Assembly: GCA_958415525.1 (NCBI GenBank)
Contig: CATYZE010000004.1
Coordinates: 62,001-126,000 of the forward strand
Source of the DNA: an uncultured Collinsella sp.
GTDB taxonomy: Bacteria > Actinomycetota > Coriobacteriia > Coriobacteriales > Coriobacteriaceae
DNA length: 64,000 nucleotides
Reading direction: 5' to 3'
Shown here: one piece after another, positions 42,001 to 49,675 of the stretch
Numbering within the stretch: position 1 is the stretch's first letter
Layout: each line of letters begins with the position of its first letter
Program-made: the position numbers and the translations under genes
The notes under the pieces: generated by a model
What the model was told of the DNA's origin: nothing
The model's input: the letters and a program-made list of their open reading frames with translations, nothing else
The model's database searches: none

Positions 42001-42362
42001 ATTACGTTCGCGAACAGCAGCCAACCACGCCGTTTACGAACTACACATACGACCAGTCGGTTTATCAGATTACGGTCAATGCGGTTGACGACTCTAACCA
42101 CAAGATCAACATCTCTGCGACCTACAAGCAGATTCAGGATCGCGACGGCAACGAAGTGACCAACGACACGGACCACGACCTCACCGACACCTCCACCCCC
42201 GCCCCCACCTTCACGAACGTCTACTCCACCTCTTTGCCCCTTTCTGGTATGTCAGGCGTCACTCTGACCTACCTTGCCGGCGCGGCGGTGCTTTGCGCTG
42301 CTGCAGCCTGGATGCACATTCGTCGCAAGGCGAATGCGAAGGGAGGTGAGCATCGTGAATAA
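39051..42362 (+). CDS. Large LPXTG-like surface protein, probable pilus tip adhesin
   Basis: 1103 residues. A long signal peptide (about 1-45, RRVLAGVLCGASVLSLVLSL) is followed by an acidic Ser/Thr-rich stretch. Residues about 130-690 contain many GGGVYA, GGIISGNG and SGGYITGN-type repeats, a right-handed beta-helix. From about 730 come Spy0128/FctA-like domains (GEFEFELLKQG, then GSFTFDLGEVY, YYLVEKP) that form isopeptide bonds. The C terminus has the sorting signal LPLSG at 1062-1066, a hydrophobic helix and a basic tail. It is first in the pilus operon with two more sorted proteins and a class C sortase, which points to a tip adhesin. Base composition is lower in GC than the next gene. Confidence 0.85.
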   Translation: MKANSDKSKQSNKATRRVLAGVLCGASVLSLVLSLVMPPISQAIANDAQAVSTEKTVTGGGSSSESTDVDNTNNGDTENQNSAETEGDETGDDALGAAPLSDDTGAESAAQPADDGANDENEAMSAVANGFTELNQDNIHSQFGQNGTPGKYILTADLNYDGTITLGQGETVIDLNGKKLSHSGVDGGSSNLPMFNVPTGATLTILDSKQADDNKSGQSAEQGKLASVSYSADGKTPLNLTYYVTESSVDTKDSTRTNETTYEHEVAINGAIVGTTAHSTMKLINVCGGAFNLQSGVLTTTQDANVGNLIYAETGSTVNMSGGYVCGASIGSSGAGAGIHVEGSTLEISDGVIAGNYAPSGGGVYALNSRVDMVGGIISGNGTNDYQSGYGAGICAEDSMVTITNGYITNNKYQFYTDEGHKGNGCHGGGGIAAFSHNQGQKKGGLVISGGYITGNYSAEAGGGVYAGAWNKPLSGFAFYGGIIASNVAQNSEGGGIRIAAPTVGEFNVSGKKAYITNNTTNTTNDWGGGGVFVQGSSDQGIKSASLNIYNALITNNHANGFGGGFAACPTGKTAITDTNGIAIFGNSDGKPDGSGYNRSGGTHDKNDDADWRPNHEGGEITEDFKKAGHQDLFLIRDSANAESLPYIAAVTGQMLGGGAANWSGTIDGQSTTIGKYDGARAKYMIGLRSKSSVDDQNVAIGLASLYITGNKSNVHGGGIMTNGDVIAGSTTQVSVYPSMKLTGSKALVGRALKEGEFEFELLKQGSNLQAPSFNDKGVLQPNGCRVVDTAQNDTNGSFTFDLGEVYADTNLVYYLVEKPSAEKDITYSKTIYKIEPTVTEDTSKSHDVLDIHYTYYKVDSVKITKTENGKASESTVNGTSNNDVVSIQLTNDTTFTNEYTPYTSSGSWTPKVTKFVKGGEMKEFTLQLATDKEFTKIVQNKSTKTDAGKSQTLSFDEIKYELKDLEKLASDSTGRGASNTFTYYVREQQPTTPFTNYTYDQSVYQITVNAVDDSNHKINISATYKQIQDRDGNEVTNDTDHDLTDTSTPAPTFTNVYSTSLPLSGMSGVTLTYLAGAAVLCAAAAWMHIRRKANAKGGEHRE

Positions 42363-44022
42363 GAATGTTTGCTCCTTCCCGATCTTGTTTGCGCTGCTTG
42401 CCCTCCTGATCGGCACCTGCGCGGTTGTGTTCCCCGCATCCGCGCAGGCCGCGCCGACCTCGACCGGTTCCATCACGGTGAGCGGCACCGTGGCGAGCAG
42501 CTACGACGCCTACCAGATCTTTAGCGCCAATGTTGTCGACGGCGACAGCGACGCCAGGACCGCCACCGACCTCGCCTGGGCAAGCGACGCCGCGCGCGAT
42601 GCCGCGTTGCCCGTGCTGCACAGCGCCGGCATGCCCAATTCCCAGACCACCGCGCGGGAAGCTGCCGAGTGGCTCAACACCGATTCCCACCTTACGAGCG
42701 CGTTGAGCGCACAGCTCGCTCGTTCCCTCCAGAGCTCTGGCACTGTGTCCGTGGCCCTTAACGCGGGCACGGCGGCCGAGCTGTCCCGCGGCTACTGGCT
42801 CATCGTCGCCGACGACGCCGCCATCTCCCAGAACGAGGCCGGCACCGCGCCGATCATGGCCCTGGTCGGCGGCAGCGCCGTCACCGTCAAGCCCAAGGCG
42901 GCGACCCCCAAGGTCTCCAAGCATGTGCTGGAGGACGGCACCGCCGCCTGGCAGAAGGCCGCCGACGCCACGGTCGCCGACGACCTGTACTGGCGCCTCT
43001 CGGCCACGGTCCCGGCGGGTCTTACCGCCTACGACACCTATACGGTACGGTTCGTCGACACCATGGGCGCGGGGCTCGACCCCTCCAAGGTGGCCGCGAG
43101 CATGCGCGTGTACGCGGCGGCGGGCGCGGATGGCGGCTTCGACGCCGTCTCAGCCGGCAAGGACGGCCGCGTCGGCACCGACCCCGCGAGGGGCTGGACC
43201 GACATCACGGCCCAGTGCGCCACCAAGGTAGCGGCGGACGGAACCTTCACCGTGCGCACCGGCGACCTGATCGCCGCGCTCGGCGGGGCCGACGCCTTTA
43301 CCGCGGGCGCCCGCGTGGTCGCCGTGTACAATGCGCCGCTCAACAGCGCTTGCAACCATGGCATCGCGAAGGGCAACCCCAACGAGGTCTACCTGCGCTA
43401 CCCGCGCTCTCCCTTTGCCGACCAGTCTGGCGATGCCGGCTTCACCCGCACGCCGAGTGACGATGCGTGCGCCTACACCTGGGATCTCGCGCTCACCAAG
43501 CGCGGCAGCGACGGCGGCAAGCCGCTTGCCGGGGCGGTCCTGAGCATCGCCGACGACCGCGGTCGCACACTGGCGGCCGACGGCACGTGGGATGCGGGGG
43601 GCAAGGCCACGGTCACCACGGGCGAGGACGGCCGCGTGTCCGTCTCGGGCGTGGACTCGGGCAAGCTGGAGGTCCACGAGCTCAAGGCGCCCAAGGGCTA
43701 CGCCGCCTTTGAGGGCACGCGCTCCATGACGGTCAAGGCCGAGGGCCTGGACGTCGACCAGGTGGCCGCTGCCAAGCCCAAACTCACCATCACGGCCGAG
43801 TCGCCCCTGCGCGCCGACAGCGCTGACGGGTCGACGGGCAGCCTGGAGGCGTCGCTCATTAATACGCCCACCGGCACACCCCCTCGCATTACCACCGGAG
43901 GCTTTATGCCTTCGACTGGCGATATGGCAATGTACGCCGCGGCCGCCGCAGCGGTTGCCGGAGCCGCGCTCATCGTGGTCGCGCTCCTGGTCAAGCGGGG
44001 AGGTGGCAGCCATAAAGAGTAG
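42355..44022 (+). CDS. Sortase-anchored pilus subunit (minor/basal pilin) with MPSTG sorting signal
   Basis: 555 residues from GTG 42355, which follows GGGAGGTGAG and overlaps the previous gene by 8 bases. Signal peptide about 1-33. The N-terminal half has the SpaA-like isopeptide domain (YDAYQIFSANVVDG, AAEWLN and RGYWLIV are shared with the next protein); a Cna_B-type domain follows (LTKRGSDGGKPLAGAVLSIA, then LEVHELKAPKGY with the E-box Glu). The sorting signal is MPSTG rather than LPxTG, then a hydrophobic helix and RGGGSHKE-type tail. It is strikingly GC-rich compared with the genes on either side. Confidence 0.85.
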   Translation: MNKNVCSFPILFALLALLIGTCAVVFPASAQAAPTSTGSITVSGTVASSYDAYQIFSANVVDGDSDARTATDLAWASDAARDAALPVLHSAGMPNSQTTAREAAEWLNTDSHLTSALSAQLARSLQSSGTVSVALNAGTAAELSRGYWLIVADDAAISQNEAGTAPIMALVGGSAVTVKPKAATPKVSKHVLEDGTAAWQKAADATVADDLYWRLSATVPAGLTAYDTYTVRFVDTMGAGLDPSKVAASMRVYAAAGADGGFDAVSAGKDGRVGTDPARGWTDITAQCATKVAADGTFTVRTGDLIAALGGADAFTAGARVVAVYNAPLNSACNHGIAKGNPNEVYLRYPRSPFADQSGDAGFTRTPSDDACAYTWDLALTKRGSDGGKPLAGAVLSIADDRGRTLAADGTWDAGGKATVTTGEDGRVSVSGVDSGKLEVHELKAPKGYAAFEGTRSMTVKAEGLDVDQVAAAKPKLTITAESPLRADSADGSTGSLEASLINTPTGTPPRITTGGFMPSTGDMAMYAAAAAAVAGAALIVVALLVKRGGGSHKE

Positions 44023-44130
44023 CTGGCAGCCCCGCAGAGAGCGGGGCGAGACGTAGCAAAGCAGATGCTAAGACACAGACAGATGATGACCGATCGAATA
44101 AGAACCAACCGGAAAACGGAGGAAAAGAAG

Positions 44131-45867
44131 ATGAGCATGAGCAAGAACATCGCACGCCTGGCGGTAACCGCCGGCCTCACAGCAGCGCTGAGCTTCGGCG
44201 GCGTCATGGCGCCCGTCACGATGGCGTTTGCTGAGGGTGCGGCGGGTTCGACCGTAACTTTCAATGACCCTACTTATCAAGAGACTACGACCTATAAGGG
44301 CATCCAGATCTTTACGGCTAATGTGAGCGATTCTGCTGTCACCAACATTCAGTGGGCCGGCTCTTCCCAGGCCGAGAAGGATGCAATTCGGGATGTTGTT
44401 GTCAGTGCAATTGATGAAGCCGTGAAGGCAGAAGATTCCACCAAAAGCTACAGCAGCAAAAACGCACAGGAGGCTGCCGAATGGCTGAATGAACATGCTG
44501 AAACTAATGAAGCTACAAAGGTTGCGAGCGACAATGTTCTGAAGGTAATTGCGAAAAAACTGAATACCGCTGCTTTTTCCGATGCATGGAAGGCGACTAA
44601 TCAGGACAATAAATCCCTTTCTGGCCTCGCCGCCGGCTACTGGCTCTTCTTGACCAATAGCGTGGCAGAAGGTTCAAATAACAGCTCGAAGGACGTTTTC
44701 ACTTCGCCCGTATATGCGGTCGTTGATGGTGTGGCTGATAAAGTGGTGACTCCCAAAAAGAGCGTACCTACCGTCGATAAGAAAATAGTGAGTGTCAGGG
44801 GCGATAAAGAGCTCGATGCCAGCGACTCCCATGTTGGGCAGGAGGTTACGTACAACCTCTATGGCACTGTCGCCGATAACTACGATACGTACGGCACGTA
44901 CTTCTATCAGTTCTCCGACCAACTCTCCAAGGGCCTGACGCTGCAGCCTGGTTTCACGGCAACTCTGTATGCGAATAAAGGCCTCGCTCAGGCTGATATT
45001 AACCACACGAGTGGCACTGATGTGACGAGTGACTTTATTCAAAGTGCGGAATCTGTAGACCCAGCAACTGGAAATAAGACTACGACTTGGACCTGCAAAA
45101 ATCTTAAGAGTGTGAAACGCGTTGCTGCGGGCTCCTGCATCGTCGTCTCCTATAAGGCAAAGATTAACAGCGAGGCTACCGTTGGAGACAATGCGGGTAA
45201 CACCAACACTGTCAAACTTAAGTATTCAAACAACCCTATGACCACCGACACCGGCACGACGGTGCCCGATGAGGTCAAGACCTACACCTATGGCCTTAAA
45301 CTGAATAAGGTTGACCTTGGCACTGAGAGGGCGCTCCCGGGTGCGAAATTTACCATCAAGGTGAGCGCGGCGGCGGATCCAAGCCTGGTGGGGAAATACG
45401 TTCAGTCCGATGGAGCTCTTGGAGCAGATGGGCATAAGTTCACGACTGGCGTCGATGGCGCCATTACCGTCACGGGCCTCGGTGCGGGAACCTATAAGGT
45501 AGAGGAGACTGACGCTCCCGAAAACTACGATAAGGTCGCATTCAATTTCACGATTAATGAAAGCGGGACAACGGGTGAAAGCTCGAACGCGGATAAGTAT
45601 GAGCTAGACGGCCCAAGTAATCAGGTTATCATCGGCATGCCGAATGGTGAGAAGGGCGACAACAAGCTCGAGGCCGAGACTGGCACTGCCACAAATAACG
45701 ATGGTACCCTCAACATCACCGTCGGCGATACCGAGCGGGTTGGCCTCCCGCTTACCGGTCTTAACGGCGTGACTTTCACTTGGATCGCTGGTGGCGCGGT
45801 GCTGTGCATCGGCGTGGCGCACCTCATCCGCAGCCGTAAGCAGGCTGAGGAGTCCGAGCAGGAGTAG
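44131..45867 (+). CDS. SpaA-type backbone (major) pilin
   Basis: 578 residues. Signal peptide about 1-34. The N-terminal domain parallels the preceding protein (YKGIQIFTANVSD, AQEAAEWLNEH, AAGYWLFL). VPTVDKKIV around residue 215 supplies the lysine expected of the pilin motif used for polymerisation, next to an isopeptide domain (YNLYGTVADNYDTYGTYFY). A Cna_B domain follows (LKLNKVDLGTERALPGAKFT, E-box YKVEETDAPENY). The sorting signal is LPLTG, then a hydrophobic helix and SRKQAEESEQE. GGAGGAAAAG precedes the ATG. A strong terminator follows, so the sortase further on has its own promoter or relies on readthrough. Confidence 0.88.
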   Translation: MSMSKNIARLAVTAGLTAALSFGGVMAPVTMAFAEGAAGSTVTFNDPTYQETTTYKGIQIFTANVSDSAVTNIQWAGSSQAEKDAIRDVVVSAIDEAVKAEDSTKSYSSKNAQEAAEWLNEHAETNEATKVASDNVLKVIAKKLNTAAFSDAWKATNQDNKSLSGLAAGYWLFLTNSVAEGSNNSSKDVFTSPVYAVVDGVADKVVTPKKSVPTVDKKIVSVRGDKELDASDSHVGQEVTYNLYGTVADNYDTYGTYFYQFSDQLSKGLTLQPGFTATLYANKGLAQADINHTSGTDVTSDFIQSAESVDPATGNKTTTWTCKNLKSVKRVAAGSCIVVSYKAKINSEATVGDNAGNTNTVKLKYSNNPMTTDTGTTVPDEVKTYTYGLKLNKVDLGTERALPGAKFTIKVSAAADPSLVGKYVQSDGALGADGHKFTTGVDGAITVTGLGAGTYKVEETDAPENYDKVAFNFTINESGTTGESSNADKYELDGPSNQVIIGMPNGEKGDNKLEAETGTATNNDGTLNITVGDTERVGLPLTGLNGVTFTWIAGGAVLCIGVAHLIRSRKQAEESEQE

Positions 45868-45967
45868 CGCTCGCTCGCTCATCCCCTTGGCAGGTGGGAT
45901 GTGATGGCCATGAGACTTGCGGACACTTTTCTCGTCCATCTACGTTCTTGCTTTGCCATTCTCTTTT

Positions 45968-46005
45968 CGGGGCAGACCCCGCACTGGGGTCTGCCCCGTT
46001 TTTTT
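45968..46005 (+). terminator. Strong intrinsic terminator after the pilin genes
   Basis: CGGGGCAGACCCC, GCACT, GGGGTCTGCCCCG, then seven T residues. The remaining 166 bases to the next small gene hold no other clear feature. Confidence 0.93.
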
Positions 46006-46171
46006 GGATAACGCAGCCAGGCACCATTGCCCGATGGATCAAGCGTATGAATATCGAACAGATGTTTGCAATTATTGCGTTTACCAGCTGTGGGTGCATG
46101 CACTCGCAGTAAAATGGCCTTGCGACGCATCCCGTGCGCGGGCGGCCGACGACTCGATCGGAGGTCCCCAA

Positions 46172-46324
46172 ATGCTGAAATTCCTTAACGTGCTCGCCGC
46201 CCTCGCGGCGGTGGGCTCGTTCGTCATCGCGTTTCTTGACTCGTATGAGGTTCGGTTTAAGGTCCGTAGGCGCACGCGCGGTGCGGACGGTAGAAGGCAT
46301 TTGCGCCGTAACAAGCGCAAATAA
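46172..46324 (+). CDS. Small membrane protein with basic tail, unknown function
   Basis: 50 residues: MLKFLNVLAALAAVGSFVIA forms one hydrophobic helix, followed by a strongly basic tail (RFKVRRRTRGADGRRHLRRN). GGAGG lies 8 bases before ATG 46172 and a terminator follows immediately, so it is a complete small transcription unit between the pilin and sortase genes. The form, one helix plus a cationic end, fits a small membrane regulator, a chaperone-like helper or a toxin-like peptide; nothing decides among these. Confidence 0.6.
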   Translation: MLKFLNVLAALAAVGSFVIAFLDSYEVRFKVRRRTRGADGRRHLRRNKRK

Positions 46325-46325
46325 G

Positions 46326-46355
46326 AATGCCCGGGGTTAGAGGCCCGGGCATTTA
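46326..46355 (+). terminator. Intrinsic terminator after the small membrane protein
   Basis: AATGCCCGGG, GTTAGAGG, CCCGGGCATT, T. Confidence 0.85.
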
Positions 46356-46584
46356 ACAACGTCGGAAACTGGTCGCCCGCGCTCCTAAGTACTTACGCGG
46401 GGTGCGTCGTTTCCTGTAGCTATTGTATCCCGAATCGCCCCGCCGATTCGGGACATTTTGAAAACGCAAATGCGGGCCCATACTTGCGCTGCGCAATGCT
46501 GCCAGGCTGCGTTGTCCGGCGCGGAAGCTCGCTAATCGGCTATTATTTGTTTAGACAACTTGAGCTGTAGAGGAGTGACCGGCG

Positions 46585-47523
46585 ATGGTGCAGGGCGCCA
46601 AACATATGAAGAGCAATAACGCCGCGGTCAACGGCGGCTCAAGCCCTCAGCCCAAACCTCAACCAAAACCTAAGCGCCGTCGCAAGCGACTGCCGCGCTG
46701 GGCCGACCGGCTCATCACCATCGTCATCATCCTTATTGGCGTGGGTCTTATGACCTGGCCGTGGATCTTGGATCGACTCGAGGCCTCGGGCGTGTTCAAC
46801 CAGATCAGCACCGTGTCCAGCACCGTGGACGCGCTGTCTGCCGAGGAGCGCGAGCGCATCCTGCTCCAGGCGCGCTCCTTTAACGAGCAGCTGGCGGGCG
46901 AGGCCACCGAGCTTCCCGCCGACCAGATCGAGCCCTACGCTCAGCAGCTCATCTTTGACCGCGACCCCATGATGAGCTGGGTCGAGATCCCCTCCATCGA
47001 CGTGAGCATGCCCATCTACCACGGCACGAGCGAGGAAGTCCTTATGGCGGGCGTCGGCCACCTGGAGGGCACGAGCCTGCCGGTGGGCGGCACATCGACG
47101 CATTGTGTGCTCACGGCGCACTCGGGCATGCGCAATCTGAGCATGTTCGATGACATCCATTCGCTGGAGCCCGGCGACCTGGTGCTGCTGCACACCATGA
47201 GCAAGACGCTAGCCTACAAGATGGTCGACTCCGAGGTGGTGCTGCCCGAGGAGATGGAGTCACTGACCATCGAGCCCGGCGCCGACAAGGTGACGCTCGT
47301 CACCTGCACCCCTTACGGCGTAAACGACCATCGCCTGCTGGTGCATTGCGTGCGCACCAAGTACAACAAGAAGGACGTCGACAAGCAAAAGTCGCTGGCC
47401 GGCCGCCACTGGGGCAAGCGCGAGTTTGCCGTGCTCATCGTGGTCGTAGCCATTGTGCTGTTGCTGCTGGACATCGTGATCCACACGATCCGTAAGCGCC
47501 GCAAGGCTAAGGCCTCGGCATAG
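46585..47523 (+). CDS. Class C (pilin-polymerising) sortase
   Basis: 312 residues. A basic N-terminal tail with PKPQPKPKRRRK, a transmembrane helix (43-60), the sortase barrel and a C-terminal membrane helix (about 280-300), the layout of class C sortases. Catalytic residues: His179 (LTAHSG), Cys241 (TLVTCTPYG) and Arg250 (NDHRLLV). The lid region contains DRDPMMSWVEIPSI, where an aspartate may shield the active site. It links pilin subunits through their sorting signals and pilin-motif lysine. GAGGAG lies 9 bases before ATG 46585. It is 718 bases beyond the backbone pilin gene with two terminators between. Confidence 0.93.
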   Translation: MVQGAKHMKSNNAAVNGGSSPQPKPQPKPKRRRKRLPRWADRLITIVIILIGVGLMTWPWILDRLEASGVFNQISTVSSTVDALSAEERERILLQARSFNEQLAGEATELPADQIEPYAQQLIFDRDPMMSWVEIPSIDVSMPIYHGTSEEVLMAGVGHLEGTSLPVGGTSTHCVLTAHSGMRNLSMFDDIHSLEPGDLVLLHTMSKTLAYKMVDSEVVLPEEMESLTIEPGADKVTLVTCTPYGVNDHRLLVHCVRTKYNKKDVDKQKSLAGRHWGKREFAVLIVVVAIVLLLLDIVIHTIRKRRKAKASA

Positions 47524-47536
47524 GGCATCGTTCAGA

Positions 47537-47571
47537 ACCACCACAATGGGGACAGGCACCTTTGTGGTGGC
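47537..47571 (+). repeat. P2-family hairpin without T-run
   Basis: CCACCACAATGG, loop GGACAGGCA, CCTTTGTGGTGG, but then GCCGGGG instead of T residues, so it is a copy that probably no longer terminates. Confidence 0.75.
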
Positions 47572-47581
47572 CGGGGCTTCC

Positions 47582-47646
47582 AAACCATCACAACATTCGA
47601 TGAAAATTTCGATTTTGGCGAAAAGCGTCGAATGTTGTGATGGTTT
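47582..47646 (+). terminator. P3-family hairpin, copy d
   Basis: AAACCATCACAACATTCGA and TCGAATGTTGTGATGGTTTT, the same arm version as copy c, with ATGAAAATTTCGATTTTGG in the centre. Confidence 0.8.
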
Positions 47647-47721
47647 TCGCTGTGGACGGTGCGGTTTTCGTTGTGGGCGGGATGGTTTTCGCTGCGGATG
47701 GTGCGGTTTCGCTGCAGAACC
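47642..47721. repeat. Short tandem repeat, period 21, about 3.5 copies
   Basis: GGTTTTCGCTGTGGACGG starts the first unit at 47642; similar units start at 47663 and 47684 and a partial one at 47705. It begins inside the tail of the P3 hairpin. Non-coding, between the sortase gene and gatC. Confidence 0.75.
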
Positions 47722-47849
47722 ACCAGCCCTTCGCCTGCCAGCCCGCCACCCTCGTTACGTTTTCGCTGCATTTGGGTAAAGCGCCTGCTCCAAGTCGGCG
47801 TTGCCCTGTATACTAGAGCGGTTTAACTGTTATGCGGAAGGGAGCGCCT

Positions 47850-48161
47850 ATGGCACTCAGCGAGAAAGACGTGCGCGGCATCGCCGAGTACGCAAAGATC
47901 GCACTGACCGATGACGAGCTCACCCAGATGACGTCCTACATGAACGACGCCGTCCAGATGCTCGAGCCCGTCTTGCAATATGACTTGCCCGACGTGGAGC
48001 CCACGTTCCATCCCATCGGAAGCCTGTCCAACGTGATGGGCGACGACCTACGCGAGCCCGAGCGCGACCTGCCGCTCGACGTTGCGCTGGAAAACGCCGG
48101 CAGCGCGCGTGACCGCTACTTCCGCGTGCCGTCCATTTTGGGAGAGGGGGAGAGCGAGTAA
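47850..48161 (+). CDS. gatC: Aspartyl/glutamyl-tRNA amidotransferase subunit C
   Basis: 103 residues. EKDVRGIAEYAKIALTDDEL at the start and LREPERDLPLDVALENAG, then YFRVPSILGE at the end, are typical of GatC, the small subunit that holds GatA and GatB together. GGAAGGGAG precedes the ATG. gatC, gatA and gatB are in one operon, each overlapping the next by one base (TAATG), which suggests translational coupling for equal amounts. Confidence 0.93.
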   Translation: MALSEKDVRGIAEYAKIALTDDELTQMTSYMNDAVQMLEPVLQYDLPDVEPTFHPIGSLSNVMGDDLREPERDLPLDVALENAGSARDRYFRVPSILGEGESE

Positions 48162-49675
48162 TGGCGCAGAGCTTCGATTCCCTTACCGCCGCCCAGATCG
48201 CCGCGGGCGTTGCCGCCGGCGACTTTACCGCTACCGAGGTGGCCCAGGCCTCCCTTGCCGCCATCGAGGCGCGCGAGGGCGGGGTCCAGGCATTCCTGCA
48301 GGTGTCGCCCGAGCTTGCGCTCGAGGCCGCCGCGCGCGTGGACGCCGACCGTGCCGCCGGAAAGCCGCTGCCCCCGCTCGCGGGCGTGCCGCTGGCCATC
48401 AAGGACAACATGAACCTCGTGGGCACGCGCACCACCTGCGCTTCCCGCATGCTCGGGGACTACCAGAGCGTCTACACCGCCACCTGCGTCCAGCGCATGC
48501 TCGACGCCGGCTGCCTGCCCATGGGCAAGGCCAACATGGACGAGTTCGCCTTTGGTAGCTCTACCGAGAGCTCGGCCTTCCACCGCACCAACAACCCCTG
48601 GGATACCGAGCGCGTGCCCGGCGGCTCCTCGGGCGGTTCAGCTGCCGCCGTCGCCGCGGGCGAGGTCGCGCTTTCGCTGGGCTCGGACACCGGTGGCTCC
48701 ATCCGTCAGCCGGCGGCACTCTGCGGCGTGGTGGGCCTTAAGCCCACGTATGGCGCCGTGAGCCGCTACGGCGTGGTGGCCTTTGGCTCGTCGCTCGACC
48801 AGGTCGGTCCCTTTGGCCGCACGGTCGAGGACGTCGCGCTGGCCATGAACGCGCTTACCGGCGCGGGCCACGATCCGTACGACTGCACCAGCCAGGACTG
48901 CGCCGTCGACTTTACCGAGCACCTCAACGACAGCATCGAGGGCAAGCGCGTGGGTATCATCCCCGCGTTTATGGAGGCCGAGGGCCTGACGCCCGAGGTC
49001 AAGGCCGCTGTTCAGCGCGCCGCCCAGGAGCTGCAGAACCAGGGCGCCGAGCTGGTCGAGGTTGACCTGCCGCACCTGGACGCCGCCATTGCCGCCTACT
49101 ACGTCATCGGCCCGGCCGAGGCGTTCTCCAACCTGGCCCGCTTCGACGGCATTCGCTACGGCTACCAGGAGGAAGGCTGCGCCAACCTGTCCGACCAGAG
49201 CTCGCTCTCGCGCGCCCACGGCTTTGGTGCCGAGGCCAAGCGCCGTCAGATGCTCGGCGCCTACCTGCTGAGCTCGGGCGTATACGACAAGTACTACTAC
49301 GCCGCGCAGAAGGCCCGCACGCTTATCACGCAGGACTACGACGCCGCATATGCCAAAGTGGACACGATCCTCATGCCCGCCTCGCCGCGCACGGCCTTTA
49401 AGTTTGGCGAGATCAGCGACCCCACGCAGATGTACCTGTCCGACCTGTACACCATTTCGCTCAACATTTGCGGCAACGGCGGCATCTCGGTGCCGCTGGG
49501 CCTGGGCGAGGACAGCAAGCTGCCCGTTTCTGCCCAGCTGGTGGGACCCGCCTTTAAGGACCGTCAGCTGCTCACGTTTGCCCGCGCTCTGGAGCGCGGC
49601 TTTGCCGATACCGCCACGGGTGCGCCCGCGCTTTCCGTCGCGCCCGATTTTGCCGGGAAGGGAGGCGAGCTGTAA
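48161..49675 (+). CDS. gatA: Aspartyl/glutamyl-tRNA amidotransferase subunit A
   Basis: 504 residues. The amidase signature with its Ser-cisSer-Lys triad is complete: AIKDN (Lys), then GGSSGGSAAAVAAGEVALSL and GSDTGGSIRQPA. It releases ammonia from glutamine for GatB. With GatB and GatC it converts Glu-tRNA(Gln) and/or Asp-tRNA(Asn) to the amidated forms. Start codon overlaps the gatC stop. Confidence 0.95.
   Translation: MAQSFDSLTAAQIAAGVAAGDFTATEVAQASLAAIEAREGGVQAFLQVSPELALEAAARVDADRAAGKPLPPLAGVPLAIKDNMNLVGTRTTCASRMLGDYQSVYTATCVQRMLDAGCLPMGKANMDEFAFGSSTESSAFHRTNNPWDTERVPGGSSGGSAAAVAAGEVALSLGSDTGGSIRQPAALCGVVGLKPTYGAVSRYGVVAFGSSLDQVGPFGRTVEDVALAMNALTGAGHDPYDCTSQDCAVDFTEHLNDSIEGKRVGIIPAFMEAEGLTPEVKAAVQRAAQELQNQGAELVEVDLPHLDAAIAAYYVIGPAEAFSNLARFDGIRYGYQEEGCANLSDQSSLSRAHGFGAEAKRRQMLGAYLLSSGVYDKYYYAAQKARTLITQDYDAAYAKVDTILMPASPRTAFKFGEISDPTQMYLSDLYTISLNICGNGGISVPLGLGEDSKLPVSAQLVGPAFKDRQLLTFARALERGFADTATGAPALSVAPDFAGKGGEL

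Noticed and set aside
42259..42924. 221-codon minus-strand frame opposite the second pilus gene
   Set aside because: Antisense shadow of the GC-rich pilin gene; no motifs.
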